Below are positions 44,061 through 52,938 of a stretch of DNA of 64,000 nucleotides, in pieces. The DNA comes from Actinacidiphila bryophytorum (GTDB lineage: Bacteria > Actinomycetota > Actinomycetes > Streptomycetales > Streptomycetaceae), in NCBI RefSeq assembly GCF_016916835.1, contig NZ_JAFFIX010000001.1:682001-746000 (forward strand), in the 5' to 3' direction. The translations under genes were made by a program, and so were the position numbers. The notes beneath the pieces are model-generated. The model ran no database searches. It saw only the letters and a list, made by a program, of their open reading frames with translations, and had not been told where the DNA came from. Position 1 is the stretch's first letter, and every line of letters begins with the position of its first letter.

Positions 44061-45749
44061 ATGAGGGGTGCCGTGCTACCGGGTCGAACGGTGCGCTTCG
44101 CCACGGTGATGACGGTCGCGCTCCTGGCCGGGCTGCTGTCCGGGCCGGCCTCCACGGCCATCAGCGGCGGCGGGGACGGGACGACGACGCTCGCCTACAC
44201 GTGCGGGTTCGACTCCGGCACGCAAGCGGTGAGCATCGCCTTCGAGCAGACCTACCCCGGGACCGTCGCGGTCGGCCGGCCGCTCGCACCGGGCGCCCTG
44301 ACCGCGACCGTGACCATCCCGCGGGCGGGCCTGACCGCGATGCTGCCCTCGCCGGCCGCCACCGTGTCGGGCACCGCGGACCTGACCGTGCACATCACGC
44401 AGGGCACGTCGCAGGCCGACGCGTCCTGGCCCGGGCTCACCGCCCCCGCGACCCCGGCCGACGGCACCGACGACCTGCAGCTCGCCCTGGCCGGCACGGT
44501 GCCGCCGCTGTCGGTCAGCGCACCGGGCAAGGTGCAGTTCGCGGCCGGTGGCATCGCCCTGACGCTGCACCCGGTGGCCGCGGCCGGTACCCCCACCCCC
44601 GCGCCCACCGGCACCGGCACCGCCTCCGACGCGGGCGCCCCCGCCGCAGCGGACACCGCGACCCCCGCGGACACCACGCCCGCACCGCTCGCCGACATCA
44701 CCGGCACCTGCACGCCCGCCGCCGGCCAGGACGCCCTGCTCGCGACGGTCCTGGCGACCGGCCCGGCCACCGGCACCCCGGCCGCCGGCGGCCGCTCAGG
44801 GGGCGCCGCGGGCCGCGGCGGCACCGGCTCCCCGACCGACGGCAGCACACCGGGCCGCACCCCGCTGGACGGCGGCACCGCCGCAGCCGGGGCGCGGGGC
44901 GGCACCATCACCCTGCAGACCCCGGTGATGTCCGACAAGAGCGACTGCCCGCCGCCGCCCACCGGCAACCCCGACCCCGCGGTGCTCGCCGCGCAGGCCA
45001 AGGAGCGGCCGGAAGGCGCCACCGTCTACCCGGGCCCCGACGACCCGCCCATCGACCGGCTCTCCCAGTGCGGCTTCATCACCGGCCTGTCCAACGTCGC
45101 CAAGCTCAACGGGGCCTCGGTCATCAACGACCTCAACGCCCCCGACCCGCCGATGGCCAACATCGCCACCGTGGCGAGCGTCTTCAGCTTCGCCGACCCC
45201 GACCACCCCTACGTCGAGCTGGACTCGGTGGCCGACTTCACGATCCCGCCGTCCAAGACCGCCTTCCTGACCTACGGGTTCATGCCGACCACCGCGACGA
45301 TGCGGCTGACGGCGGAGGGACCCATGACGGTGATCACCACCGGCATCGGCGCCGAGCTGTACGTCACCACCATCTACGGCAAGCAGGACCTGCGGCTCAC
45401 CGACGTCAAGGTCAACGGGCAGCCGATGGACGTCGGTTCCGGATGCCGGGCGAAGGCGCCGCTGCAGATCAAGCTGGTCGGCACCAACCGCAGCGGGCTC
45501 GACGGGGTCGTCACGCCCAGGGACTACGCCATCCAGGAGGGCGGCCCGCTCGCCCAGGACGACCTGTACATCCCGCCGTTCACCGGCTGCCGCACCCCGG
45601 CGGGCGAGGACGTCTCCGCCCTGTTCACCTCGGCGATCTCCGGGCACGGCAACTCGCTGAACCTCATCCAGGGACCGCTGTGCGCACCGCTGGCCGACCC
45701 CAAGTACTGCACCCCGCACATCCCCTACCCCGTACCGCCGCACCGCTGA
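44061..45749 (+). CDS. Large secreted protein heading the mce operon (DUF6801-like N-terminal domain)
   Basis: 562 aa, strong ribosome binding site GGAGGAATACAG. Signal peptide to about residue 33. Residues ~37-225 form a first domain (TLAYTCGFDSGTQAVSIAFE ... PGKVQFAAGGIALTL) resembling what I recall as DUF6801. About 225-335 is an Ala/Pro/Gly/Thr-rich linker. The C-terminal ~220 residues (LSQCGFITGLSNVAKLNGAS, TAFLTYGFMPTTATMRL, VTPRDYAIQEGGPLAQDD) form a second domain with several cysteines. No membrane anchor at the end. It lies 31 bp before the Mce ATPase gene, probably co-transcribed, and may hand lipid to the Mce tunnel (inference). Confidence 0.82.
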   Translation: MRGAVLPGRTVRFATVMTVALLAGLLSGPASTAISGGGDGTTTLAYTCGFDSGTQAVSIAFEQTYPGTVAVGRPLAPGALTATVTIPRAGLTAMLPSPAATVSGTADLTVHITQGTSQADASWPGLTAPATPADGTDDLQLALAGTVPPLSVSAPGKVQFAAGGIALTLHPVAAAGTPTPAPTGTGTASDAGAPAAADTATPADTTPAPLADITGTCTPAAGQDALLATVLATGPATGTPAAGGRSGGAAGRGGTGSPTDGSTPGRTPLDGGTAAAGARGGTITLQTPVMSDKSDCPPPPTGNPDPAVLAAQAKERPEGATVYPGPDDPPIDRLSQCGFITGLSNVAKLNGASVINDLNAPDPPMANIATVASVFSFADPDHPYVELDSVADFTIPPSKTAFLTYGFMPTTATMRLTAEGPMTVITTGIGAELYVTTIYGKQDLRLTDVKVNGQPMDVGSGCRAKAPLQIKLVGTNRSGLDGVVTPRDYAIQEGGPLAQDDLYIPPFTGCRTPAGEDVSALFTSAISGHGNSLNLIQGPLCAPLADPKYCTPHIPYPVPPHR

Positions 45750-45780
45750 CCGCCGTACGAACCCCGCCCCGGGAGGTGCA

Positions 45781-46764
45781 ATGGGAATCGAAGTGATCGT
45801 CGAAGGTCTGACGAAGTCCTTTGGCAAACAGACCGTCTGGCAGGATGTGACGCTCACTCTGCCGCCCGGCGAGGTCAGCGTGATGCTGGGACCCTCCGGC
45901 ACCGGCAAGACCGTGTTCCTCAAGTCCGTGATCGGGCTGCTCAAACCCGAGCGCGGCCGGGTCCTGGTCAACGGCGTCGACATGGTCAACGGCCCCGAGC
46001 GGGACATCTACCAGACCCGCAAGCTGTTCGGCCTGATGTTCCAGGACGGCGCGCTGTTCGGCTCGATGAACCTCTTCGACAACATCGCCTTCCCCTTGCG
46101 GGAGCACACCCGCAAGAAGGAGTCGGAGATCCGCCGCATCGTCATGGAGCGGATGGACATGGTCGGCCTGGTCGGCTCCGAGGGCAAACTGCCCGGCGAG
46201 ATATCCGGCGGCATGCGCAAACGCGCCGGGCTCGCCCGCGCCCTGGTGCTCGACCCGCAGATCATCCTGTGCGACGAGCCCGACTCCGGGCTCGACCCGG
46301 TCCGCACCTCCTACATCTCGCAGCTGCTGATCGACCTCAACGCGCAGATCGACGCGACGATGCTGATCGTCACCCACAACCTCGACATCGCCGCGACCGT
46401 GCCCGACAACATGGGCATGCTCTTCCGCCGCGAACTGGTCGCCTTCGGGCCGCGCGAACTGCTGCTGACCAGCGACGTACCGGTGGTCAGGCAGTTCCTC
46501 AGCGGGCGCCGCGAAGGCCCGATCGGGATGGCGGAGGAGAAGGACGAGGCCACCCTCGCCCTGGAGCAGCTCACCGACGGCGCCACCGTACCGCTGGCAC
46601 CGCCCGCGGTCGCGCCGCAGCTGGAGCCCAGCCCGGGGATGCCGCCGCGGCAGGCGGTGCAGCGGCGCAAGGCGCGGGTGCTGGCCATGTGGGACCAGCT
46701 GCCGGCCGCCGCCCGCACCGCGGTGCAGGCCGGACTGGCCCCGGTCCAGGGGGAGCCCGCATGA
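45781..46764 (+). CDS. mkl: Mce transporter ATPase (Mkl/MceG, MlaF-like)
   Basis: 327 aa. Walker A is GPSGTGKTVFLK, the signature is ISGGMRKRAGLARAL, and Walker B is ILCDEPDSGLDPVR, all typical of the MlaF/MceG branch (SGGM with following K/R). A ~70-residue C-terminal extension after VVRQFLSGR is Pro/Ala-rich. Energises the two YrbE permeases for lipid uptake. Overlaps the first yrbE gene (ATGA). Unlike mycobacteria, where mceG is unlinked, the ATPase is encoded in the operon. Confidence 0.93.
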   Translation: MGIEVIVEGLTKSFGKQTVWQDVTLTLPPGEVSVMLGPSGTGKTVFLKSVIGLLKPERGRVLVNGVDMVNGPERDIYQTRKLFGLMFQDGALFGSMNLFDNIAFPLREHTRKKESEIRRIVMERMDMVGLVGSEGKLPGEISGGMRKRAGLARALVLDPQIILCDEPDSGLDPVRTSYISQLLIDLNAQIDATMLIVTHNLDIAATVPDNMGMLFRRELVAFGPRELLLTSDVPVVRQFLSGRREGPIGMAEEKDEATLALEQLTDGATVPLAPPAVAPQLEPSPGMPPRQAVQRRKARVLAMWDQLPAAARTAVQAGLAPVQGEPA

Positions 46765-47573
46765 GCGCACCGGTGCGGGTACGCGAACCCGGGCCGCGCC
46801 GCGCGATCCCCGGCACCGGGGCGCTGCGGCAGACCGGGCAGCTGATGACGCTCGCCGCCACGACCGTACGCGACACCTTCCGGCGGCCCTTCCAGATGCG
46901 CGAGCTGATCGAGCAGTTCTGGTTCGTGGCGAGCGTCACCATCCTGCCCGCGGCCCTGGTCTCGATCCCCTTCGGCGCCGTCATCGCCCTCCAGGTCGGT
47001 TCGCTCACCCAGCAGTTGGGCGCCCAGTCCTTCACCGGCGGCGCCAGTGTGCTCGCGGTGATCCAGCAGGCAAGCCCGCTCATCGTGGCGCTGCTGATCG
47101 CCGGCGCCGGCGGCAGCGCGATCTGCGCCGACCTCGGGTCGCGGAAGATCCGCGAGGAACTGGACGCCATGGAGGTGATGGGCGTCTCGCCGGTGCAGCG
47201 GCTGATCGTGCCGCGGGTGCTGGCCACCATGCTCGTCGCACTGCTGCTCAACGGCCTGGTCTCGGTCGTCGGCACCGCGGGCGGCTACTTCTTCAACGTC
47301 ATCGTCCAGCACGGCACCCCGGGCGCGTACCTGTCCAGCTTCTCCTCGCTCGCCCAGCTGCCCGACCTCTACATCAGCGAGATCAAGGCGGTGGTCTTCG
47401 GCTTCATCGCCGGCATCGTCGCCGCCTACCGCGGCCTGCACCCCAAGGGCGGGCCCAAGGGCGTAGGCGACGCCGTCAACCAGTCCGTCGTGATCACCTT
47501 CCTGCTGCTGTTCGTCGTCAACGTGGTCCTCACCGCGATCTACCTGCAGCTCGTACCGCAGAAGGGGGCCTGA
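46761..47573 (+). CDS. yrbEA: Mce permease YrbE-A (MlaE family)
   Basis: 270 aa, five or six hydrophobic segments. MlaE-family features: an amphipathic N-terminal helix (RQTGQLMTLAATTVRDTF), FGAVIALQVG, the loop SAICADLGSRKIREELDAME that contacts the ATPase, and VNQSVVITFLLLFVVNVVLT near the end. With YrbE-B it forms the membrane base of the Mce importer. ATGA overlap with mkl. Confidence 0.93.
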   Translation: MSAPVRVREPGPRRAIPGTGALRQTGQLMTLAATTVRDTFRRPFQMRELIEQFWFVASVTILPAALVSIPFGAVIALQVGSLTQQLGAQSFTGGASVLAVIQQASPLIVALLIAGAGGSAICADLGSRKIREELDAMEVMGVSPVQRLIVPRVLATMLVALLLNGLVSVVGTAGGYFFNVIVQHGTPGAYLSSFSSLAQLPDLYISEIKAVVFGFIAGIVAAYRGLHPKGGPKGVGDAVNQSVVITFLLLFVVNVVLTAIYLQLVPQKGA

Positions 47574-47575
47574 CG

Positions 47576-48391
47576 ATGGCGCTCCTGGACCGCCCGCTGC
47601 GCTGGCTCGACGAGACCGGCGACCACTTCATCTTCCACGTCACCGCCGTGCTGTGGATCCCGCGCACCCTGCGCCGCTACCTCAGGGAGGTGCAGCGGCT
47701 GCTCGCCGAGGTCGCCTTCGGCAGCGGCGGGCTCGGCGTGATCGGCGGCACCGTCGGCGTGATGATCGGCATGACCCTGGCCACCGGCACCGTCGTCGGC
47801 CTGCAGGGCTACGCGGCCATGAACCAGCTCGGCACCGCCGCCTTCACCGGCTTCATCTCCGCCTACTTCAACACCCGCGAGATCGCCCCGCTGGTCGCGG
47901 GGCTCGCGCTGTCGGCGACCGTCGGCGCCGGATTCACCGCGCAGCTCGGCGCGATGCGGATCAACGAGGAGGTCGACGCCCTGGAGGGCATGGGCATCCG
48001 CTCCATGCCCTACCTGGTCAGCACCCGCATCATCGCCGGAGTGGTGGCGATCGTGCCGCTCTACGGCATCGGCCTGCTCAGCAGCTACGCGGCCTCCCGG
48101 CTGGTCACCGTATGGTTCAACGGCCAGTCACCCGGGACCTACGACCACTACTTCAACCTCTTCCTGTCGCCCGAGGACGTCCTGCTGTCCACCCTGAAGG
48201 TGCTCGTCTTCAGCGTCATCGTGATCCTCGCGCACTGCTACTACGGCTACACCGCCAAGGGCGGACCGGCCGGCGTCGGCATCGCCGTCGGGCGCTCGGT
48301 GCGCAACGCCATCGTGATCATCTCGATCACCGACTTCTTCCTGTCGCTGGCGCTGTGGGGCGCCACCACCACCGTGCGGGTGGCCGGATGA
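47576..48391 (+). CDS. yrbEB: Mce permease YrbE-B (MlaE family)
   Basis: 271 aa, same fold as the preceding gene. MIGMTLATGTVVGLQGY, TAQLGAMRINEEVDALEGMG (ATPase-contact loop) and GRSVRNAIVIISITDFFLSL are visible. Separated by two bases from yrbEA and overlapping mceA by ATGA, so the series is translated as a coupled unit. Confidence 0.93.
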   Translation: MALLDRPLRWLDETGDHFIFHVTAVLWIPRTLRRYLREVQRLLAEVAFGSGGLGVIGGTVGVMIGMTLATGTVVGLQGYAAMNQLGTAAFTGFISAYFNTREIAPLVAGLALSATVGAGFTAQLGAMRINEEVDALEGMGIRSMPYLVSTRIIAGVVAIVPLYGIGLLSSYAASRLVTVWFNGQSPGTYDHYFNLFLSPEDVLLSTLKVLVFSVIVILAHCYYGYTAKGGPAGVGIAVGRSVRNAIVIISITDFFLSLALWGATTTVRVAG

Positions 48392-49653
48392 CCGCCACCG
48401 AGACCCGTACGCCACCCGCCGCGCCGCCCCGCCGCGCCGCCTGGCGCGGCACCACCGCGGGGCGCAGAACCGCGGGCCTGGTCTTCCTGTTGGTCCCCGC
48501 GCTGCTGGCCTGGCTCGCGGTCGCCGTCTACGACAAGGACTTCCAGGACGAGGCGACCGTGACCGTGCTGACCGGCAGCGTCGGCAACGAGATGCACCCC
48601 GGCGCCGACGTCAAGGTCCGCGGGGTCGTCGTCGGCCGGGTCAGCGCCATCCACGCCGACGGGCAGGGCGCCCGCCTCACCCTGGCCATCGACCCGGGCC
48701 AGCTGCACCGCATCCCGGCGGGCGTCACCGCCCAGATGCTCCCCACCACGCTCTTCGGTGCCCGCTTCGTCGCCCTGGTGCCGCCCGCCGACGCGGTCGC
48801 CGACGGCCCCACGCTCACCGCGAGCAGCACCATCGCGCAGGACCGCTCCGGCGACGCCGTCGAACTGCAGCAGGTGCTCGACAACGTCATGCCGCTGCTC
48901 ACCGCGGTCCAGCCGCAGAAGCTCGCCGCCACCCTGAACGCGGTCGCCACCGCACTCGACGGCCGCGGCACCCAGCTCGGCACCACCCTCGTCCAGCTGG
49001 ACCGCTACCTCAGCAAGCTCAACCCCGAACTGCCCGCGCTCAACGACGACATCAAGCAGCTCGTCACCGTCAGCCACATCTACGACGCGGCCGCACCCGA
49101 CATCGTGCAGGCCCTCACCGACTTCACCAGGACCAGCGGCACCATCGCCGAGGAGCAGGCCAACCTCAGCACCCTCTACGGCACCGCGACCGGCACCGCC
49201 CAGGACGTCACCACGTACCTGCGGCAGAACAGCCCCAACATCATCCGGCTCGCCGCCGCCAGCCGCGGCACCCTCGGCCTGCTCGCCGAGTACGCCCCGT
49301 CCTTCCCCTGCACCCTGCGCACCCTGGCCGACTTCGTGCCCGCCATGGACAAGGCACTCGGCAAGGGCACCGGGCAGCCCGGTCTGCACGTCGACCTGAC
49401 CACCGTGCCGTCCCGGGGGAGTTACGCCGCGGGCAAGGACACCCCGGTCTACGGCAAGAGCGGCGGCCCGCAGTGCTACCCCGTCCCCTACACCGGCAAG
49501 GGCACCACCCCGCTGGCCAACTCCCCGCAGGAGAACGAGCTGATCGACGAACTCCTCGCGCCCGGCGCCCACACCTCGCCCGGTGACCTGCCCGACTGGA
49601 GCAGCCTGCTGACCGGTCCGGTCTTCCGCGGAGCGGAGGTGACCGTCAAATGA
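48388..49653 (+). CDS. mceA: Mce family protein A
   Basis: 421 aa. One N-terminal membrane helix (LVFLLVPALLAWLAVAVYD), then the MlaD/MCE domain (VTVLTGSVGNEMHPGADVKV, RGVVVGRVSAI, about residues 55-130). A long helical region (about 150-330) builds the tunnel, and a C-terminal region with two cysteines follows. In known Mce complexes six different MCE chains form a hexameric lipid tunnel across the periplasm-like space. ATGA overlaps on both sides. Confidence 0.9.
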   Translation: MTATETRTPPAAPPRRAAWRGTTAGRRTAGLVFLLVPALLAWLAVAVYDKDFQDEATVTVLTGSVGNEMHPGADVKVRGVVVGRVSAIHADGQGARLTLAIDPGQLHRIPAGVTAQMLPTTLFGARFVALVPPADAVADGPTLTASSTIAQDRSGDAVELQQVLDNVMPLLTAVQPQKLAATLNAVATALDGRGTQLGTTLVQLDRYLSKLNPELPALNDDIKQLVTVSHIYDAAAPDIVQALTDFTRTSGTIAEEQANLSTLYGTATGTAQDVTTYLRQNSPNIIRLAAASRGTLGLLAEYAPSFPCTLRTLADFVPAMDKALGKGTGQPGLHVDLTTVPSRGSYAAGKDTPVYGKSGGPQCYPVPYTGKGTTPLANSPQENELIDELLAPGAHTSPGDLPDWSSLLTGPVFRGAEVTVK

Positions 49654-50681
49654 AGCGCAAGAGCCTGGCCGGGCCGATCGTCAAGTCGCTGGTCTTCATC
49701 CTGGTCACCGCGATCGCCACCACCGTGCTGGCGATCAGCATCGCCGGCTCCGGCGTCGGCGACACCTCCGGCTACAACGCCCTGTTCACCGACACCACGG
49801 GGCTGATGTCCGGCGACAGCGTCCGTATCGCCGGGGTCAAGGTCGGCCAGGTCGACTCGATCACCGTCTACCGGCACAACCTGGCCAAGGTGCACTTCTC
49901 CGTGCAGCGCGAGCGCACCCTGCCGCGGTCCGCCGACGTCACCATCAAGTACCTGAACCTGGTCGGCCAGCGCTACATCGACCTCGAACAGGGCACGGGA
50001 CCCGTGGGCGAGACCCTGGAGCCAGGCCAGACCATCCAGCTCGACCACACCACACCGGCCCTCGACCTCACCCAGCTCTTCGCCGGCTTCCAGCCGCTCT
50101 TCGAGGGCCTGTCCCCGAAGGACGTCAACCAGCTGGCCGGCGAGATCGTGCAGGTCCTGCAGGGCGAGGGCGGCACCGTCGACAGCCTCATCGGCAGCAT
50201 CGGCTCGCTGACCACCACCCTGGCCGCCAAGGACCAGGTCATCGGCCAGGTCATCGACAACCTCAACTCCGTGCTGACCACCGTCAACACCCGCGAGGCC
50301 AACTTCAACGACCTGGTCACCACCCTCCAGCAGCTCGTCACCGGCTTCTCCGGCGACCGCGAGCCGATCGGCCAGTCGATCACCGCGATCTCCCAGCTGA
50401 CCACCAGCACCGCGGGACTGCTCACCGACGGCCGCGAGCCGCTGAAGGACTCCATCGCGCAGCTCGGCAGGCTGTCGGCCAACCTGGCCGACTCCACACC
50501 GCAGTTGCAGCAGTTCCTGGTCAACACCCCGCAGAAGTTCCGGGCGATCGGCCGGGCGTCCAGCTACGGGTCCTGGCTCAACCTCTACCTGTGCCAGGCC
50601 ACCGTCGCCGGGGTGACCACCTCCGACGGCAGCAAGCCGCCCACCGGGATAGCGATCAGCGAATCGAGGTGCCGGTCATGA
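49650..50681 (+). CDS. mceB: Mce family protein B
   Basis: 343 aa. N-terminal helix (IVKSLVFILVTAIATTVLAI), MCE domain with TGLMSGDSVRIAGVKVGQVD and IKYLNLVGQRYIDLE, then helical repeats with amphipathic Leu/Gln/Thr heptads (DNLNSVLTTVNTREANFNDL). Ends with LCQATVAG. ATGA overlaps with mceA and mceC. Confidence 0.92.
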   Translation: MKRKSLAGPIVKSLVFILVTAIATTVLAISIAGSGVGDTSGYNALFTDTTGLMSGDSVRIAGVKVGQVDSITVYRHNLAKVHFSVQRERTLPRSADVTIKYLNLVGQRYIDLEQGTGPVGETLEPGQTIQLDHTTPALDLTQLFAGFQPLFEGLSPKDVNQLAGEIVQVLQGEGGTVDSLIGSIGSLTTTLAAKDQVIGQVIDNLNSVLTTVNTREANFNDLVTTLQQLVTGFSGDREPIGQSITAISQLTTSTAGLLTDGREPLKDSIAQLGRLSANLADSTPQLQQFLVNTPQKFRAIGRASSYGSWLNLYLCQATVAGVTTSDGSKPPTGIAISESRCRS

Positions 50682-51781
50682 AGCGGCCACGCATTGCCCT
50701 TCCCGCGCGCTTCCCCTTCCGCCCACGCGCCCGCGCCGACCGCGGCAGGCCGCTCTTCCGGCCGCTGCGGGAACGCAACCCGGTGGCGGTCGGCGCGGTC
50801 GGCCTGCTGGTCCTCGCGCTGGCCGGCCTGGTCGCCTACAACGCCGACGCGCTGCCGGTCATCGGCGGCGGCACCACGTACTCGGCGAACTTCACCGAGG
50901 CCGCGGGCCTGCGCCCCGGCAACGAGGTGCGGGTCGCGGGCGTCAAGGTCGGCAAGGTCACCGGGGTCTCGCTGGACGGAACCGACAGCTACACGGTGAA
51001 GGTCACCTTCAAGGTCCGGCACACCTGGATCGGCGACGCCAGCACCGCCGCCATCGGCATCAAGACGCTGCTCGGCGAGAAGTACCTGGCCCTCGACCCG
51101 CTCGGCAGCCGCAAACAGGACCCCGGCACCCGTATCCCGAAGAGCCGCACCACCTCGCCGTACGACGTCACGCAGGCCTTCGACGGGCTCGGCCAGACCC
51201 TCGGCTCGATCGACACCGAGCAGCTCGCGGCGAGCTTCCAGACCATCACCGACACCTTCAAGGACACCCCCTCGTCGGTACGCAGCGCCGCCACCGGCCT
51301 GGCGTCGCTGTCGCAGACCATCTCCAGCCGCGACGCGCAGCTCGCGCAGCTGCTCACCGGCAGCAAGCAGCTCACCCAGACCCTGTCCGACCAGAACAGC
51401 CGCTTCCAGACCCTGATCTCCGACGGCGACCTGCTGCTCGGCGAGATCCAGAAACGGCGGGACGCCATCCACACGCTGCTCACCGGCACCCAGGACCTGG
51501 GCATCCAGCTGAACGGCCTGGTCGCCGACAACACCCGCCAGCTCGCCCCCACGCTGGACGCCCTCGACCGGGTCACCGGGGTGCTGGTCGCCAACCAGTC
51601 CAGCCTCGACCAGGCGCTCGCGCTGGCCGGCCCCTACTACCGGCTGGTCGGCAACACCCTGGGCAACGGGCGCTGGTTCGACAGCTACCTGTGCGGCCTG
51701 GTGCCCAAGAGCTACCTGCCGCCCGGCACCCCGCCCGGCGGCGACTGCCGCTCGCCCAAGGCCTCAGGGGGTGCGTCATGA
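50678..51781 (+). CDS. mceC: Mce family protein C
   Basis: 367 aa. Basic cytoplasmic start (FPFRPRARADRGRPLFRPLR), a membrane helix (AVGAVGLLVLALAGLVAYN), MCE domain with AAGLRPGNEVRVAGVKVGKV and IKTLLGEKYLALDP, then the helical tunnel segment and YLCGLVP. Overlaps both neighbours by ATGA. Confidence 0.92.
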   Translation: MKRPRIALPARFPFRPRARADRGRPLFRPLRERNPVAVGAVGLLVLALAGLVAYNADALPVIGGGTTYSANFTEAAGLRPGNEVRVAGVKVGKVTGVSLDGTDSYTVKVTFKVRHTWIGDASTAAIGIKTLLGEKYLALDPLGSRKQDPGTRIPKSRTTSPYDVTQAFDGLGQTLGSIDTEQLAASFQTITDTFKDTPSSVRSAATGLASLSQTISSRDAQLAQLLTGSKQLTQTLSDQNSRFQTLISDGDLLLGEIQKRRDAIHTLLTGTQDLGIQLNGLVADNTRQLAPTLDALDRVTGVLVANQSSLDQALALAGPYYRLVGNTLGNGRWFDSYLCGLVPKSYLPPGTPPGGDCRSPKASGGAS

Positions 51782-52938
51782 CCCTCACCCCTGCCAGGCC
51801 GCGCCCGCGGCTGCCCAGGCCACCGCTGCCCGCGGTCCGCATCTCCCGGCGGCTGCTGGTCGCGGCCCTGGTGCTGGCGGTCGTGGCGGCCGGCGCCGTC
51901 ACCGCGGGCTTCGCGGCCTTCGACGGCCCCGGCGGCAACCGCGTCACCGCCTACTTCGACCGTACCGTCGGCATCTACAAGGGCTCCGACCTGCGCATCC
52001 TCGGCGTGAAGGTGGGCCGGGTCGAGGGGGTGCACCCCAAGGGCAAGCAGGTCGAGGTCACCTTGCACCTCGACCACGGCGTCAAGGTGCCCGCCGACGC
52101 CGGGGCCGTCGTCGTCGCCCCCAGCGTCGTCGCCGACCGCTACGTCCAGCTCACCCCCGCCTACACCGGCGGCCCGCAGCTGAAGGACCATGCCGTCATC
52201 CCGGCGAGCCGCACCGCCACCCCCGTCGAGATCGACCAGCTCTACGACAGCATCACCCAGCTCAGCGACGCGCTCGGCCCGAACGGGGCCAACACCACGG
52301 GGGCGCTGTCCGGGCTGCTCGACACCGGCGCGCAGAACCTCGACGGCAACGGCAAGGCCATCGGCGACAGCATCAACCAGCTCGGCCAGGCCTCCAAGAC
52401 CCTCGACAGCCACAGCGGCGACCTCTTCGCGACCCTGTCCTACCTGCAGTCCTTCACCACGATGCTGAAGAACAACGACGGCAAGGTGAAGGCCGCGGCC
52501 GACCAACTCGCCACCGTCACCGGCTTCCTGGCCGCCGACAAGCAGGACCTCGGCGGCGCCCTCCAGCAACTGTCCACCGCGCTCGGCCAGGTGAAGACCT
52601 TCATCCAGGACAACCGGGGCCGCCTCACCACCAGCATCAACAAGCTGGCCCCCATCACCCAGACCCTGGTCGACCAGCGGGCCTCGCTCGCCGAACTCCT
52701 CGACACCGCACCGCTGGCCGCCGACAACCTGCTCAACGCCTACGACCCCGGGCACCAGACCATCGACGGCCGCGCCGACATCAACGAGCTGAGCCTGGGC
52801 GGCAGCGTCGACCCGCCGGCCGGCCTGCCCGCCGGCACCCCGGCCGCCACGACTTCGACGGCCTCGAAGACCGCCAAGCACCTGCCGCTGCCCTTCCCCG
52901 CGGCCGGGGACGTCATCACCCAGGGGGGCGTGCGATGA
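51778..52938 (+). CDS. mceD: Mce family protein D
   Basis: 386 aa. N-terminal helix (LLVAALVLAVVAAGAVTAGF), MCE domain with VGIYKGSDLRILGVKVGRV and SVVADRYVQLTP, helical region, and a Pro/Ala/Thr tail (PPAGLPAGTPAATTST). ATGA overlaps on both sides. Confidence 0.92.
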   Translation: MTLTPARPRPRLPRPPLPAVRISRRLLVAALVLAVVAAGAVTAGFAAFDGPGGNRVTAYFDRTVGIYKGSDLRILGVKVGRVEGVHPKGKQVEVTLHLDHGVKVPADAGAVVVAPSVVADRYVQLTPAYTGGPQLKDHAVIPASRTATPVEIDQLYDSITQLSDALGPNGANTTGALSGLLDTGAQNLDGNGKAIGDSINQLGQASKTLDSHSGDLFATLSYLQSFTTMLKNNDGKVKAAADQLATVTGFLAADKQDLGGALQQLSTALGQVKTFIQDNRGRLTTSINKLAPITQTLVDQRASLAELLDTAPLAADNLLNAYDPGHQTIDGRADINELSLGGSVDPPAGLPAGTPAATTSTASKTAKHLPLPFPAAGDVITQGGVR

